A stretch of 64,000 nt of DNA from G963663775 sp963664255 (GCA_963664255.1 OY760938.1:1674001-1738000); one strand, 5' to 3'; positions 46,489 to 55,411 are shown, counted from the first letter of the stretch. Program-made: numbers and translations. The notes: generated by a model not told the origin, from the letters alone.

Positions 46489-47346
46489 ATGTCAAAAGTG
46501 ATTATCATCGGTTCTGGACCGGCAGGCATTTCTGCTGCATTATATACCGCTCGTGCAGGGGTTTCCACCACCATCATCACAAAGGGCAGTGGTGCGTTGG
46601 GCAAGGCAGAAAAAATTCAAAATTATTATGGATTTGCAGAGCCTATCACAGGGGAAGCGCTGGAGCGTGCCGGCATGGAAGGCGCCAAAAATGTAGGCGT
46701 GGAATTCGTTAACGCAGAAGTCGTAGGCTTGGGCTTTGAAGAAACGTTGGTGGTGCATACCAGCGAACAGACCTATGCGGCGGATACCGTCATCATTGCG
46801 ACAGGCTCTCCCCGTGCAACGCCTAAAATTGCAGGGGTCGCAGAATATGAAGGACGTGGCATCAGCTATTGCGCCGTATGCGATGCATTCTTTTATCGCG
46901 GCAAGGATGTTGTGGTGTTCGGTTCAGGCGAATATGCCCTGCATGAGGCGGCGGCATTGCTTCCGGTGGCGGCATCTGTCACGCTTGTGACCAATGGCGA
47001 TGCAGTTTCGGTGGCGTTTCCGGAGGAAGTGCGCGTGCTGACCGACAAGGTGCAGTCAATTACCGGCACAGATCGCGTGGAAACCATTGTGTTTGCAGAT
47101 GGGTCTACGCTGCATACAGACGGCATTTTCATTGCCTACGGTGTGGCGGGCAGTGCAGAGCTTGCGCGCAAAATCGGTGCACAGACCGAAGGCAACCGCA
47201 TCGTGGTCGATGAAAATATGGCAACCACGATTCCCGGACTTTATGCGGCAGGGGACTGCACAGGTGGCTTGCTGCAAATTGCAAAAGCGGTGTATGAAGG
47301 TGCAAAAGCAGGTACAGAAGCCGTGAAAGCCATGAGAAAGAAGTGA
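46489..47346 (+). CDS. thioredoxin reductase-like flavoprotein
   Basis: 285 residues. FAD-binding IIGSGPAGISAALYTARAG, redox-active CxxC in ISYCAVCDAFFYRGKD (about residues 126-129), second nucleotide domain VVVFGSGEYALHEAAAL, and the FAD end motif GLYAAGDCTGGLLQIAKAVYEG. The NAD(P)H-binding region is shorter and lacks the canonical GxGxxA and HRRxxxRA arginine motif of NADPH-dependent enzymes (VTLVTNGDAVSVAF in its place), so it may use another donor. A small ferredoxin gene follows at once, suggesting ferredoxin-driven reduction. TAGGAGGTG precedes the ATG. Confidence 0.85.
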   Translation: MSKVIIIGSGPAGISAALYTARAGVSTTIITKGSGALGKAEKIQNYYGFAEPITGEALERAGMEGAKNVGVEFVNAEVVGLGFEETLVVHTSEQTYAADTVIIATGSPRATPKIAGVAEYEGRGISYCAVCDAFFYRGKDVVVFGSGEYALHEAAALLPVAASVTLVTNGDAVSVAFPEEVRVLTDKVQSITGTDRVETIVFADGSTLHTDGIFIAYGVAGSAELARKIGAQTEGNRIVVDENMATTIPGLYAAGDCTGGLLQIAKAVYEGAKAGTEAVKAMRKK

Positions 47347-47352
47347 TTTACA

Positions 47353-47571
47353 TTGTTTTTCGGAAAAAGCAAATCACCATCACAGGACGAAAAGCTGGTG
47401 GTGAAGGCACATCGCTGTCCACAGAATCACAAATGTCCCTCGGTGCAGGTTTGTCCGGTGAATGCCTTGGAGCAAAATGGCTTTGCCGCGCCTACGGTCA
47501 ATTATGAAAAGTGTATTAAGTGCGGCAAATGTGTCAAATTCTGCCCGATGAAGGCGCTTGTGTTTGAATAA
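47353..47571 (+). CDS. small two-cluster ferredoxin-like protein
   Basis: 72 residues from TTG (no better start seen). The second cluster motif CIKCGKCVKFC is standard for [4Fe-4S]. The first is unusual: C-x5-C-x4-C (CPQNHKCPSVQVC) followed by P, so it may be degenerate or hold a different ligand set. It starts 6 nt after the flavoprotein stop. The pair is likely to be a flavoprotein with its own electron donor. Confidence 0.8.
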   Translation: MFFGKSKSPSQDEKLVVKAHRCPQNHKCPSVQVCPVNALEQNGFAAPTVNYEKCIKCGKCVKFCPMKALVFE

Positions 47572-47621
47572 ATGCTGCACTTGGCAATAGCATTATTTTC
47601 GCCAATCCCATTTCCTGTTTC

Positions 47622-47651
47622 GCTTTCATCGATGCTCTCCTTGATGAAAGC
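47622..47651. repeat. 9-bp hairpin between convergent genes
   Basis: GCTTTCATC (47622-47630) pairs perfectly with GATGAAAGC (47643-47651). It lies just upstream of the main bidirectional terminator. Confidence 0.5.
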
Positions 47652-47657
47652 ATAAAG

Positions 47658-47699
47658 AACGCCCCCTGCTTTGGACACGTGCCAGAGCAGGGGGCGTTT
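47658..47699. terminator. bidirectional terminator
   Basis: AACGCCCCCTGCT pairs perfectly with AGCAGGGGGCGTT (47686-47698), 15-nt loop. It ends the ferredoxin (+) and folC (-) transcripts; T runs on both sides are short. Confidence 0.75.
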
Positions 47700-47700
47700 C

Positions 47701-48981
47701 TCATGTGGCTCTTACAATAGCAGTAATTTCTCCAACGGTGGACAGCGAACCGAACGCAAGAATCACGCCGTCCGCAGGAACCAGCTGCAACGCAGTTTGC
47801 AGTGCCAAGGAGGCAGTTTTTGCATCGAAGACAGATGGAAACTGCGTGCGCCCCAGTGCGCAAAGCGTTTCGGAGGGCAAGGCGCGCACGTGCTGTGGCG
47901 CCAGTGTAATGAAGGTATCAGCCACCTTGGACATTATCTCTACAATCTGCGGATACGCCTTGTCGGCAAAAACACCCATCACCAAAACCACCTGATTTTT
48001 TTCAAAATTGCGCGCAATCGTATCGGCAAGCTGCTGTGCGGCATCGGGATTGTGCGCCCCATCGACCACCACCAAGGGGGACTGTGCAATGACCTCGAAG
48101 CGACCGGGCCATTTGGCATCAGAAAGCCCCTGTCGTATCGCCGCATCGGAAATGGAATAACCCAGCTGTGAAAGCACCCAGATGGTTTCGATGGCAGTTG
48201 CGGCATTGCGGAGCTGATGCTGTCCCAAAAGGGCGATTTCCAACGCGTGCAGGGTTTTATAGTCAAAGCACTGCCCTTGCAGACTGTCCGACAGCGAGAA
48301 AAGCTGGGCAAAATCGGCCATGTGGAGGGAAACGTGCAGCTCGTCTGCAACCGCACGCAGCACCTGCATCGCGGAAGGCGCTTGCGGATATAGCACAGCA
48401 GGGCAGCCTTCCTTGAGAATGCCTGCTTTTTCATAGGCAATTTTTGCAAGGGTATCGCCGAGAATGTCGGTATGGTCCAAGCTGATGGAGGTGATGACAG
48501 AAACCAGCGGTTTTGAAATCACATTAGTGGAATCGAATCGCCCACCAAGCCCCACCTCCAGCACCACAAAATCGCACTGGGCTTCTTGGAAATATAAAAA
48601 GCACAGCGCAGTTTCCAGTTCAAAAACAGTGGGATGTTCCCCTCCAGCCTGCACCATTTGGCTGCAAGCCGTGCGGAGGGTTTCCAGATGACGACACAAA
48701 GCCGCTTCGGGGATGTACTGTCCGTTGATTTGGATGCGCTCTCTGTAGTCGTATACCGCCGGAGAAATGTATCGACCGACCTGATAGTCAGACGCCTGTA
48801 GGATGGAGGCGATAAATGTGCCGACAGAGCCTTTCCCGTTGGTGCCGGCAATGTGAATCACCCGCAGGTCGTTTTGCGGATTCCCCAACAATTCCAATAG
48901 GCAGGAAATGCGCGCTAAGCCGAGCACACTGCCAAATTGCTGCAGGGATGCAATGTAGTCCATGGCTTCTTGATATTGCAT
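47701..48981 (-). CDS. folC: folylpolyglutamate / dihydrofolate synthase
   Basis: 426 residues. Adds glutamate to dihydropteroate and to reduced folates. The Mur-ligase fold has the P-loop IAGTNGKGSVGTFIA (about 42-56), YISPAVYDYRERIQING, FELETALCFLYF, LEVGLGGRFDSTNVI, SISLDHTDILG, and the C-terminal domain with VVDGAHNPDAAQQLAD. AAGGAG precedes the ATG. It lies 21 nt downstream of the FMN reductase gene on the same strand. Confidence 0.94.
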   Translation of the reverse strand: MQYQEAMDYIASLQQFGSVLGLARISCLLELLGNPQNDLRVIHIAGTNGKGSVGTFIASILQASDYQVGRYISPAVYDYRERIQINGQYIPEAALCRHLETLRTACSQMVQAGGEHPTVFELETALCFLYFQEAQCDFVVLEVGLGGRFDSTNVISKPLVSVITSISLDHTDILGDTLAKIAYEKAGILKEGCPAVLYPQAPSAMQVLRAVADELHVSLHMADFAQLFSLSDSLQGQCFDYKTLHALEIALLGQHQLRNAATAIETIWVLSQLGYSISDAAIRQGLSDAKWPGRFEVIAQSPLVVVDGAHNPDAAQQLADTIARNFEKNQVVLVMGVFADKAYPQIVEIMSKVADTFITLAPQHVRALPSETLCALGRTQFPSVFDAKTASLALQTALQLVPADGVILAFGSLSTVGEITAIVRAT

Positions 48982-49002
48982 GGTGGATTCTCCTTGTGGT
49001 TT

Positions 49003-49563
49003 TTATTTGGCGTATTCTTCCGAAATAGCTTGCTGTAGGGCACGTACCTGCGCCAGCGCAGCGGCATCTTCTGCAGCGGGCACATGGTTGGTGTTGTGGC
49101 TGCACACCGTGCCAAAGACCTCCGCGCCCATTTGGTGTAGCAGACAGGTTGCGGTGCTGATGGCATGGCTGGCTGCGCCATCGCCCCCGCCAGCCAATAA
49201 AATCACGCCATACCGTGTTTTTTCGGACAGTATCGGCATTTTACGCATATATTTGGACACCCAGAGATATTGCAGACGGCTCGCAACGGACAGCAGAGGA
49301 CCGGTAAGCTCGGAAAAATAAATCGGGGACGCGATGATGATAACATCCGCCTCGCTGATGCGGGTGTATACCTCCTGCATGGCATCTTGTATGGCGCAGG
49401 AAGCGTGCGTCATGCACCAGCGGCAATCGGTGCAGGGGTGAATATGCCCATCATAGGCATTGATTTGATAGACTTCGCCGTCTAAATGCGTTAGAAATGC
49501 CTGCAATAATGCAGCGGTATCTCCGCTTTTGCGCGGGGAACCATTGAGAATCAAGGTTTTCAT
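49003..49563 (-). CDS. NADPH-dependent FMN reductase / flavodoxin-fold protein
   Basis: 186 residues. Flavodoxin-like fold with the FMN phosphate loop NGSPRKSGDTAALL at the N-terminus, the Cys pair in CTDCRWCMTHASC (iron-sulfur flavoprotein-like, but with fewer than the usual four spaced Cys), and IIASPIYFSELTGPL. Members reduce FMN, quinones or act as electron carriers. GGAGAGG precedes the ATG. Probably co-transcribed with folC. Confidence 0.82.
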   Translation of the reverse strand: MKTLILNGSPRKSGDTAALLQAFLTHLDGEVYQINAYDGHIHPCTDCRWCMTHASCAIQDAMQEVYTRISEADVIIIASPIYFSELTGPLLSVASRLQYLWVSKYMRKMPILSEKTRYGVILLAGGGDGAASHAISTATCLLHQMGAEVFGTVCSHNTNHVPAAEDAAALAQVRALQQAISEEYAK

Positions 49564-49712
49564 AAAAACGCCTCTCCTGTGCTTTGCTTACGGATAGATG
49601 ATGGACGTTAACTATTCGCATTTTACCATACTTCACGGTATAACGCAAAGTATTTGGTGTGGTTTTTGATGGATTTTCGCAGTTTAATTTTGCATAAAGC
49701 GTAAGATTATGC

Positions 49713-49754
49713 AAAAACGCCTTCCAGATTCTTGAATCTAGAAGGCGTTTTTTG
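49713..49754 (-). terminator. terminator of the exported Gly/Cys-rich gene
   Basis: AAAAACGCCTTC with GAAGGCGTTTTT, extended by AGATTC-TT-GAATCT (one mismatch between). A very strong hairpin with T runs on both strands. Confidence 0.85.
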
Positions 49755-49811
49755 GCGTTTTTCAGAGGTATTGCAGTAGAATATCGGCATTGCAATGGTG
49801 AGGAACGCGCA

Positions 49812-50348
49812 TCAATAGATGCAGGAACCACTCTGCAAGCCACAGCCTTGACCGCGTCCACCGGCATTCTGTCCCAAACCACTGCCATCGCCCAAGCGAT
49901 TGCCTGCGCCAGCATTGGTGCCAAGTCCTTCACCGTATCCAAGTGCGCAGTTTTCGTTGCCACAGCTGCCTGCGCCGAAGCCCACGCCATACGTTTTGCC
50001 GATTTGTCTGCCGCCAGTGCCGTCACAGGTTTCTTGTGCGGTTTCCATTGCCGCCAGAATTTCGTCAGCGCGTTCTTGTGTAATGGTGCCGTCTGTCACC
50101 AATTCGTCCAAACGTTCCTTTTTGATTTCCAAAACTTCGTCGCGATAGCTGTCCAATACACCAGCTTCTGCGGCAATTTCGCCATAGGTTTTGTTGGTTT
50201 CGGTGCGCTCTTCCACCACGCTGTCGACCGTGCGTCCGGTCAGTGCGGCAACTGCCTCCGCTGGGGTGGCATAGGCTGCGGCAAATGCGGTCAGGGAGGT
50301 GGCAGCCAGAACTGCTGCAGAAATCAAAAATAGCTTCTTGGTTTTCAT
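49812..50348 (-). CDS. exported Gly/Cys-rich protein (DUF2680-like)
   Basis: 178 residues. Signal peptide (about 1-25, FLISAAVLAATSLTAFAAA). Residues 30-110 are a charged helical region with LTGRTVDSVVEER and the repeated pattern LVTDGTITQERADEILAAMET, as in DUF2680. The C-terminal 65 residues are Gly-rich with spaced Cys (TCDG, GSCGNENC, GQGCGLQSGSC), which could bind metal or form disulfides. Start taken at the second ATG (MKTKK), 9 nt after AGGAG. Divergent from a two-component system that it may be controlled by. Confidence 0.75.
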   Translation of the reverse strand: MKTKKLFLISAAVLAATSLTAFAAAYATPAEAVAALTGRTVDSVVEERTETNKTYGEIAAEAGVLDSYRDEVLEIKKERLDELVTDGTITQERADEILAAMETAQETCDGTGGRQIGKTYGVGFGAGSCGNENCALGYGEGLGTNAGAGNRLGDGSGLGQNAGGRGQGCGLQSGSCIY

Positions 50349-50548
50349 AATCATCGTCTCCTTATGTGTGATGTTTGGTTTTGGAGGGGCGTTCCCTTTC
50401 GGTGTCTATAGCATACGAAAAACTTGTGGCAAAAGTATGTTTTTGAATGTCTATTTTTATGTTAAACTATTGGTGTATGCCATAGAAAAAACATGAGCTT
50501 CGTGTATCGTTTGAACAAAAGAAACAGAAAGGGTGCGGTGATGCAGAA

Positions 50549-51250
50549 ATGTCCCATATTTTGATTGCAGATGATAATCGGCAGATTGTTGCCGTTCTGC
50601 GCGACTATGCGCAAAAGGAAGGGTTTTCCGTGTCGGTTGCAGAGGATGGAGAGCGGGCAATCCAGCTGTTTACAGAGCAGGACTTTGATATGGTGCTGCT
50701 TGATGTGATGATGCCAAAGAAGGATGGGTTTGAGGTCTGTCGGGAAATTCGGCGGCAGTCTGCTGTGCCGATTATCATGATTACCGCACGAGGCGAGGAT
50801 TTTGAGCGCATCATGGGGCTGGATATAGGGGCGGATGATTACATTGTAAAGCCGTTTTCACCGGGCGAGGTAATGGCACGTGTGCGCGCGATTCTGCGCC
50901 GCATGGAACGCACGCAGGAAAACGAAGACGCGCAAAAGCGGTTTGTGTATAGCAATCTCGTCATTTGCCTGGATGATTTTACGGCATCCATTGCCGAACA
51001 GGTGCTGCCGCTGACCAAAAAAGAGATTGAGCTGCTGTGGATTATGGCAACCAACAAGGGGCGCGTGTTCACGCGGGACCATTTGCTGGATGCCGTGTGG
51101 GGATATGATTATTTTGGGGATAATCGCACGGTAGATTCCCATATTAAGCGATTGCGCGCCAAAATAGATAAATTTCCGCACCCAGACTGGCAGATTACCA
51201 CCATCTGGGGCATGGGATATAAATTTGAGGTGACACAGCATGCACCATAA
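50549..51250 (+). CDS. response regulator, OmpR family
   Basis: 233 residues. Receiver domain (1-118) with DD at 8-9, phosphoacceptor Asp52 (LLDVMMPKKDG), and lysine in VKPFSPGEV. Winged-helix DNA-binding domain (about 135-230) with LTKKEIELLWIMA, FTRDHLLDAVWGYDY and TVDSHIKRLRAKI. Overlaps the kinase gene by 11 nt. Likely regulates the neighbouring exported protein and the ferredoxin gene. Confidence 0.93.
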   Translation: MSHILIADDNRQIVAVLRDYAQKEGFSVSVAEDGERAIQLFTEQDFDMVLLDVMMPKKDGFEVCREIRRQSAVPIIMITARGEDFERIMGLDIGADDYIVKPFSPGEVMARVRAILRRMERTQENEDAQKRFVYSNLVICLDDFTASIAEQVLPLTKKEIELLWIMATNKGRVFTRDHLLDAVWGYDYFGDNRTVDSHIKRLRAKIDKFPHPDWQITTIWGMGYKFEVTQHAP

Positions 51251-52769
51251 CATTACCAAGCGGCTGATGCTGTATTTCACGGCGGTGCTCCTGCTGTTTG
51301 CAGTGGTAGTGGGGGCGCTGTTTTGCATACTGTTTGCACGGCAGTCGGTTGCGCTGTACCAAAGTGATCTGGAAAAACGTGCCACAAGCATCGCATCGAC
51401 CTTGTCGAACTATTTGCAGGGAACGCATATGTCCGATGGCATGGGGCACGGACAAGGCGGCGGATACGGTGCGTACTTAAAGCTGATTGATGAAATTGCC
51501 ATGAGTGATGTTTGGATTGTCGACGAGCAGGCACAAACCGTAGAAGTCGGGAATGGAATGGAGCAGATTCGCTACACGGAACTGCCAGAGGACGCGGTTA
51601 CGGTGGTTTCGGAGGTATTTCAAGGGCAGGTGGCGTTCAGTGACAGCTTCAGCGGTTTGTTGGGCAGTCCGTCAATTTCGGTGGGTGCACCGGTGTATGC
51701 TGCGGATGGCACGGTTTTGGCAGCGGTGCTACTGCATACCAATTTGGCAGAAATGCACGCGTATACGGACATAAGGCTGCATATTTTGCTCATCAGTGTT
51801 GCGGTAGCATTGGTTTTTGGACTGTTGGTGTCTGTTGTCCTTTCTCGAAAATTCACGCAGCCTTTGAAAAAAATGCAGAAAACAACCGCACAGCTGGCAG
51901 ATGGCGTGTACGATGTACGCACGCAGGTTGAGCAGGCGGATGAAATCGGTGCGTTGGCAGCGCATATTGATGTTTTGGCGCACAAGCTGGCACTGGCAGA
52001 GCGGGAAAGCCAGGCATTGGAGCAAATGCGTAAGGATTATATCTCCAACATCTCGCATGAGCTGCGCACGCCTGTCACAGTGATTCGTGGCTCGTTAGAA
52101 GCACTGTGTGACGGGGTTGTCACGGACGCATACAAGGTGCAGGAATATCACACAGAAATGCTGCGGGAAAGCATGCATTTAGAGCGCATGGTCAATGATT
52201 TGCTGGAGCTTTCCCGCCTGCAAAATCCAGAATACGCCACCCAAAAAGCACCCCTTAATTTATTGGAGGTGTTGTCCGATGCCATGCGGTCCATTCGTGC
52301 CATTGCGCTGCAAAAACAAGTGCAGGTGCAGTGCTTGGGGTGCGAGGGGCAGTGTGTGATGGTGGGGGATTATGGACGCCTGCGGCAGATGTTTTTGGTG
52401 GTATTGGATAATGCGGTGAAGTTTTCGAGCGAGGGACAGCGGGTTGAGGTGGTTGCAGAGCGTACAGCAGACGGCTGCATGATTTCGGTAAACGATTTTG
52501 GCGGCGGCATTACACAGGAGGATTTGCCCCACATCTTTGAGCGATTTTACAAAACCTCGGATGCCCGCAACAGCAAGGGCACGGGGCTGGGACTTGCCAT
52601 TGCCCAGCAGATTGCCCAGCGGCATGGCATCCAGCTCACCGCAAACAGTGTCCCCCATGAAAAGACCAGTTTTATCTTTCAGTTGCAGTGCGAAGACGCA
52701 GAGTCAAACGCTGCAGCAGATTCGCTTTGTGAAAATCGACAGACAACGTCGGCTTCCTTTGTGATATAG
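51240..52769 (+). CDS. sensor histidine kinase
   Basis: 509 residues. Membrane segment about 10-32, an extracellular sensor domain (about 33-180), a second membrane segment (181-201), HAMP (202-255), HisKA with SHELRTPVTVIRG (His273) and HATPase with GTGLGLAIAQQI. The sensor contains HMSDGMGHGQGGGYGAYL (about 63-80), rich in His, Met and Gly, which could bind metal. It acts with the overlapping response regulator. Confidence 0.92.
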   Translation: MHHNITKRLMLYFTAVLLLFAVVVGALFCILFARQSVALYQSDLEKRATSIASTLSNYLQGTHMSDGMGHGQGGGYGAYLKLIDEIAMSDVWIVDEQAQTVEVGNGMEQIRYTELPEDAVTVVSEVFQGQVAFSDSFSGLLGSPSISVGAPVYAADGTVLAAVLLHTNLAEMHAYTDIRLHILLISVAVALVFGLLVSVVLSRKFTQPLKKMQKTTAQLADGVYDVRTQVEQADEIGALAAHIDVLAHKLALAERESQALEQMRKDYISNISHELRTPVTVIRGSLEALCDGVVTDAYKVQEYHTEMLRESMHLERMVNDLLELSRLQNPEYATQKAPLNLLEVLSDAMRSIRAIALQKQVQVQCLGCEGQCVMVGDYGRLRQMFLVVLDNAVKFSSEGQRVEVVAERTADGCMISVNDFGGGITQEDLPHIFERFYKTSDARNSKGTGLGLAIAQQIAQRHGIQLTANSVPHEKTSFIFQLQCEDAESNAAADSLCENRQTTSASFVI

Positions 52770-52852
52770 TTACGGATAAAATCCTACGATAACCAATATA
52801 ATGGATTCATGTCGTGCACAGTACATCCACTCAATACGTAGGAGAAGATTCG

Positions 52853-53533
52853 ATGAAAATTTTTTTGAAGCTCTGGAAGAAATATTCCTTTGTGCTGCTG
52901 ATTGCCTTTGTGATTTTAGGCTTGTTTGACCTGCGGTTTGCCTCAGCAGCATTGATTTGCATGCTGGCGCCGGTTGTGGTGGCAGCCTTTCGCGGAAGAT
53001 TCTGGTGCGGAAATCTCTGTCCTCGGGGCAGTTTTTATGACAATGTCGTGGCGAAGTTCAGCAACCACAAAAAGGTGCCCCAGGTGCTGAAGTCCAGAGG
53101 ATTTCGTGCCATAGTGTTTGTCTTCATGATGACCATGTTCATTTCCGGCGTGCGTGCGCACTGGGGCGATTTGTATGGCATTGGCATGGTGTTTTACCGC
53201 ATGATTGTTGCCACCACCATCGTGGGCATTGTGCTTTCGCTCTTTTTCAACCACAGAACCTGGTGCAACTTCTGTCCGATGGGCACGCTTGCCGCAGTGG
53301 TATCCAAATTCAGAAAGCCCAAGAATGTGCTGCAAATTTCCTCGGATTGTGTATCCTGCAAAATCTGTGAAAAGAAATGTCCATTGAGCGTCAAGCCATA
53401 TGACTTTAAGGAAGGGCGTTTGAGCCATCCCGACTGCATCCAGTGCGGCAAATGCACCCATGCTTGCCCCAAGGATGCCATTGGATACAATGTGTTTGAG
53501 CTGCAGTCGACCGAGGAGGAAAAGGTCAGCTGA
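52853..53533 (+). CDS. membrane 4Fe-4S protein, NapH/CcoG-like
   Basis: 226 residues. Four membrane helices. Two Cys motifs lie at the helix ends (CGNLCPRG and CNFCPMG), as in the NapH/NosR/CcoG family, followed by a C-terminal pair of [4Fe-4S] motifs (CVSCKICEKKC and CIQCGKCTHAC). It probably passes electrons across or along the membrane. Start chosen at MKIFLKLWKKY behind TAGGAGAA. TATAAT at 52797-52802 suggests a separate promoter without a clear -35. Its position after the sensor kinase suggests common control. Confidence 0.85.
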   Translation: MKIFLKLWKKYSFVLLIAFVILGLFDLRFASAALICMLAPVVVAAFRGRFWCGNLCPRGSFYDNVVAKFSNHKKVPQVLKSRGFRAIVFVFMMTMFISGVRAHWGDLYGIGMVFYRMIVATTIVGIVLSLFFNHRTWCNFCPMGTLAAVVSKFRKPKNVLQISSDCVSCKICEKKCPLSVKPYDFKEGRLSHPDCIQCGKCTHACPKDAIGYNVFELQSTEEEKVS

Positions 53534-53560
53534 CGCACACGGCGCACGGTGAAGAAATAG

Positions 53561-53610
53561 CATGGCATCCCCTTGTTGTTTGGAAAGACAGCAAGGGGAT
53601 GCCATGTTTT
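53561..53610. terminator. bidirectional terminator
   Basis: CATGGCATCCCCTTG (53561-53575) pairs perfectly with CAAGGGGATGCCATG (53592-53606), followed by TTTT. It separates two convergent genes. Confidence 0.85.
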
Positions 53611-53611
53611 G

Positions 53612-53803
53612 TTATCGCTTGTACTCAAAAGGATCCGGTTTTTCAATCGCGTTTGTGGGTTCGCAATACATTTCGGTATAAGATGTGGCATCAGGGTCAC
53701 CCATGCGCTCCCGCACAAGGCTTGCCGGTGCTTTTTTGGAAACCGCAGTGGAATCGATGTGCCAGATGTCATCATACTTGGGGAAATTTTTGGGATAGTG
53801 CAT
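53612..53803 (-). CDS. small hypothetical protein (63 aa)
   Basis: 63 residues from MHYPKNFPKYDDIWHI, with AAGGAGG 8 nt upstream; a TTG two codons before is less well placed. Soluble, with aromatic residues and prolines, ending EKPDPFEYKR. No family recognised. A good ribosome site and an adjacent terminator make it a likely gene. Confidence 0.6.
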   Translation of the reverse strand: MHYPKNFPKYDDIWHIDSTAVSKKAPASLVRERMGDPDATSYTEMYCEPTNAIEKPDPFEYKR

Positions 53804-53925
53804 ACGCAATGCCTCCTTCTATATGCAGTAGTGTAGCCAAATTTGCTGCACTTTATGATAAAAAAGAAAGAAGAATTTTGCAGAACACTGATTTTTTATG
53901 TGCAAAATTTGTTTTGAGAAACAGA

Positions 53926-53960
53926 CAAAAAGCAGCATCTATTAGAGATAGACACTGCTT
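53926..53960 (-). terminator. terminator of the ComFB-like gene
   Basis: On the - strand AAGCAG (53960-53955) and inner TCTAT pair with ATAGA and CTGCTT (ending at 53930), followed by TTTTT. Confidence 0.75.
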
Positions 53961-53977
53961 CAAAAAACGAAAGAGAT

Positions 53978-54280
53978 TCAGCTGGTTTGCGGCGCTAAGC
54001 CTTGGCAATCGTTATGGTGGGGATGCTCTTTGACAAATTGCGCAGCCGAAACGATTTGTATGGTGATGTCAGCCGACATTTGCTGGTCCAGCGCGTGCAA
54101 TTTGCTATATAAAAGCCCTGTGTATGTGGAAACATAGCACACAGGCAGATGATTGAGCGCGATGCAAATCACATCTGCGCGGCATTGGGCACAAAGACAG
54201 CAATCAACCAGCTTCATGAGCTTATCAACACGTTGTTCCACCAAGACTTCTGTTGCATTGGTGTAGGAATTTTGTTTCAT
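53978..54280 (-). CDS. ComFB-family protein
   Basis: 100 residues from MKQNSYTNATE behind AAAGGT. Family pattern: VDKLMKLVDCCLCAQCRADVICIALNHLPVCYVSTYTG matches the ComFB layout (Cys-rich CxxCxxD followed by ALNxLPxxYV), read in parts. The two CxxC-type pairs could bind zinc. ComFB proteins bind cyclic dinucleotides in cyanobacteria; the role in Firmicutes is not settled. It lies downstream of pdxY on the same strand. Confidence 0.75.
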   Translation of the reverse strand: MKQNSYTNATEVLVEQRVDKLMKLVDCCLCAQCRADVICIALNHLPVCYVSTYTGLLYSKLHALDQQMSADITIQIVSAAQFVKEHPHHNDCQGLAPQTS

Positions 54281-54351
54281 AATAAACCTTTCTTTTGTCG
54301 GGAGCAAAGACAACTGCTCCATAAAAAATAACGGCGGCGAAATGCACAGCG

Positions 54352-55212
54352 TTATGAGGTCGTTTGGGCAGTGGCGCAGTGTGGAAGCAGGTTTCCGAGC
54401 AGAGATTCAAATTGCACACCGTGCATATGGTTGGTCTGCAAAGCCGCGGTTTCACGGATGCAATCCCGCACAAAGTGCGCCGCCGTTTTGCAGGCATCGG
54501 GCAGGGGTGTGCCGCGCAATAAATCACCGAGCAGCACCGAAGCGAATAAATCGCCTGTGCCGGGGTAATATTCTGCAATGCGTGTATGCTCAAAAAAAGC
54601 CAGCTGCCCCTTTTCACAGCACAGCACGCCAACGGTGTCACTGCCGCCGCTCACGCCGGTCAGCACCACCTTTGCCTGATAGCGCTGCTCAAGTGTACGC
54701 GCCCATTGTGCGGTTTCCGCAGGGGAGTGTGGTGCGTCGGTCGGTGTATAGCCCAGCAAAATAGCAGCTTCGGTCAGATTAGGGGTGATTATATCGGCAA
54801 GTGCACACAAATCCTGCATACCATTGCACATTTGTGTGGTGTAGGTTTCATAAATAGCGCCGTTGTCACCCATGACAGGGTCCACAAGCACCAGACTGTT
54901 GGATGTGCGCAAGCGGTGGATGGCTTGTGAAATGCAGTGAATTTGCTGTTCAGAACCGACGAAGCCGGAGTAAATGGCATCAAATTGCAGCGCAAGCTGC
55001 TCATATTGTGCGATGGAGGGCAGCAAATCTTCGGTCAAATCGCGCACAATATAGCCTGAAATTGCAGTGTGCGTGGAAAAGACTGCTGTTGGCAGCGGCA
55101 CGCATTGATGCCCCATGACCGACAGTGTGGAGATGATTGGCACCAAGGAGGAACGCCCAAATCCGGAAAGGTCATGCAGTGCCAAAATTTTTTTTTGATG
55201 GGGAGAGGTCAT
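54352..55212 (-). CDS. pdxY: pyridoxal/pyridoxamine kinase (PdxY-type)
   Basis: 286 residues. Phosphorylates pyridoxal and related B6 vitamers. Ribokinase-like fold: ALHDLSGFGRSSL, PLPTAVFSTHTA, VDPVMGDNGAIY, ITPNLTEAAILLGY and the anion-hole motif PGTGDLFASVLLGDLL. Start MTSPHQKKI behind GAAGGAG, nine nt upstream; the frame is open a further 93 codons but that extension overlaps the promoter and the divergent gene. Confidence 0.87.
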   Translation of the reverse strand: MTSPHQKKILALHDLSGFGRSSLVPIISTLSVMGHQCVPLPTAVFSTHTAISGYIVRDLTEDLLPSIAQYEQLALQFDAIYSGFVGSEQQIHCISQAIHRLRTSNSLVLVDPVMGDNGAIYETYTTQMCNGMQDLCALADIITPNLTEAAILLGYTPTDAPHSPAETAQWARTLEQRYQAKVVLTGVSGGSDTVGVLCCEKGQLAFFEHTRIAEYYPGTGDLFASVLLGDLLRGTPLPDACKTAAHFVRDCIRETAALQTNHMHGVQFESLLGNLLPHCATAQTTS

Positions 55213-55279
55213 GATGCGAACTCCTTCGATAGCGGGTGAAACAGAAAGGCGAAAAATGCTTGTAAAAAATACTAAATAT

Positions 55280-55308
55280 AGATTACGTTTTTTCACCGCC
55301 GTTGTCAA
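55280..55308 (-). promoter_or_regulatory. promoter of pdxY
   Basis: On the - strand: TTGACA (55308-55303), 17 bp, TAATCT (55285-55280). Confidence 0.75.
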
Positions 55309-55411
55309 TCCCCTACTTGTAAAAACGCACCAATAATGGTACGATATTAAGAAAGCAGCCGTACCCAAGGGCACGGGACACACAAGCAACGAGATATGGT
55401 GAGGTTTTTGC

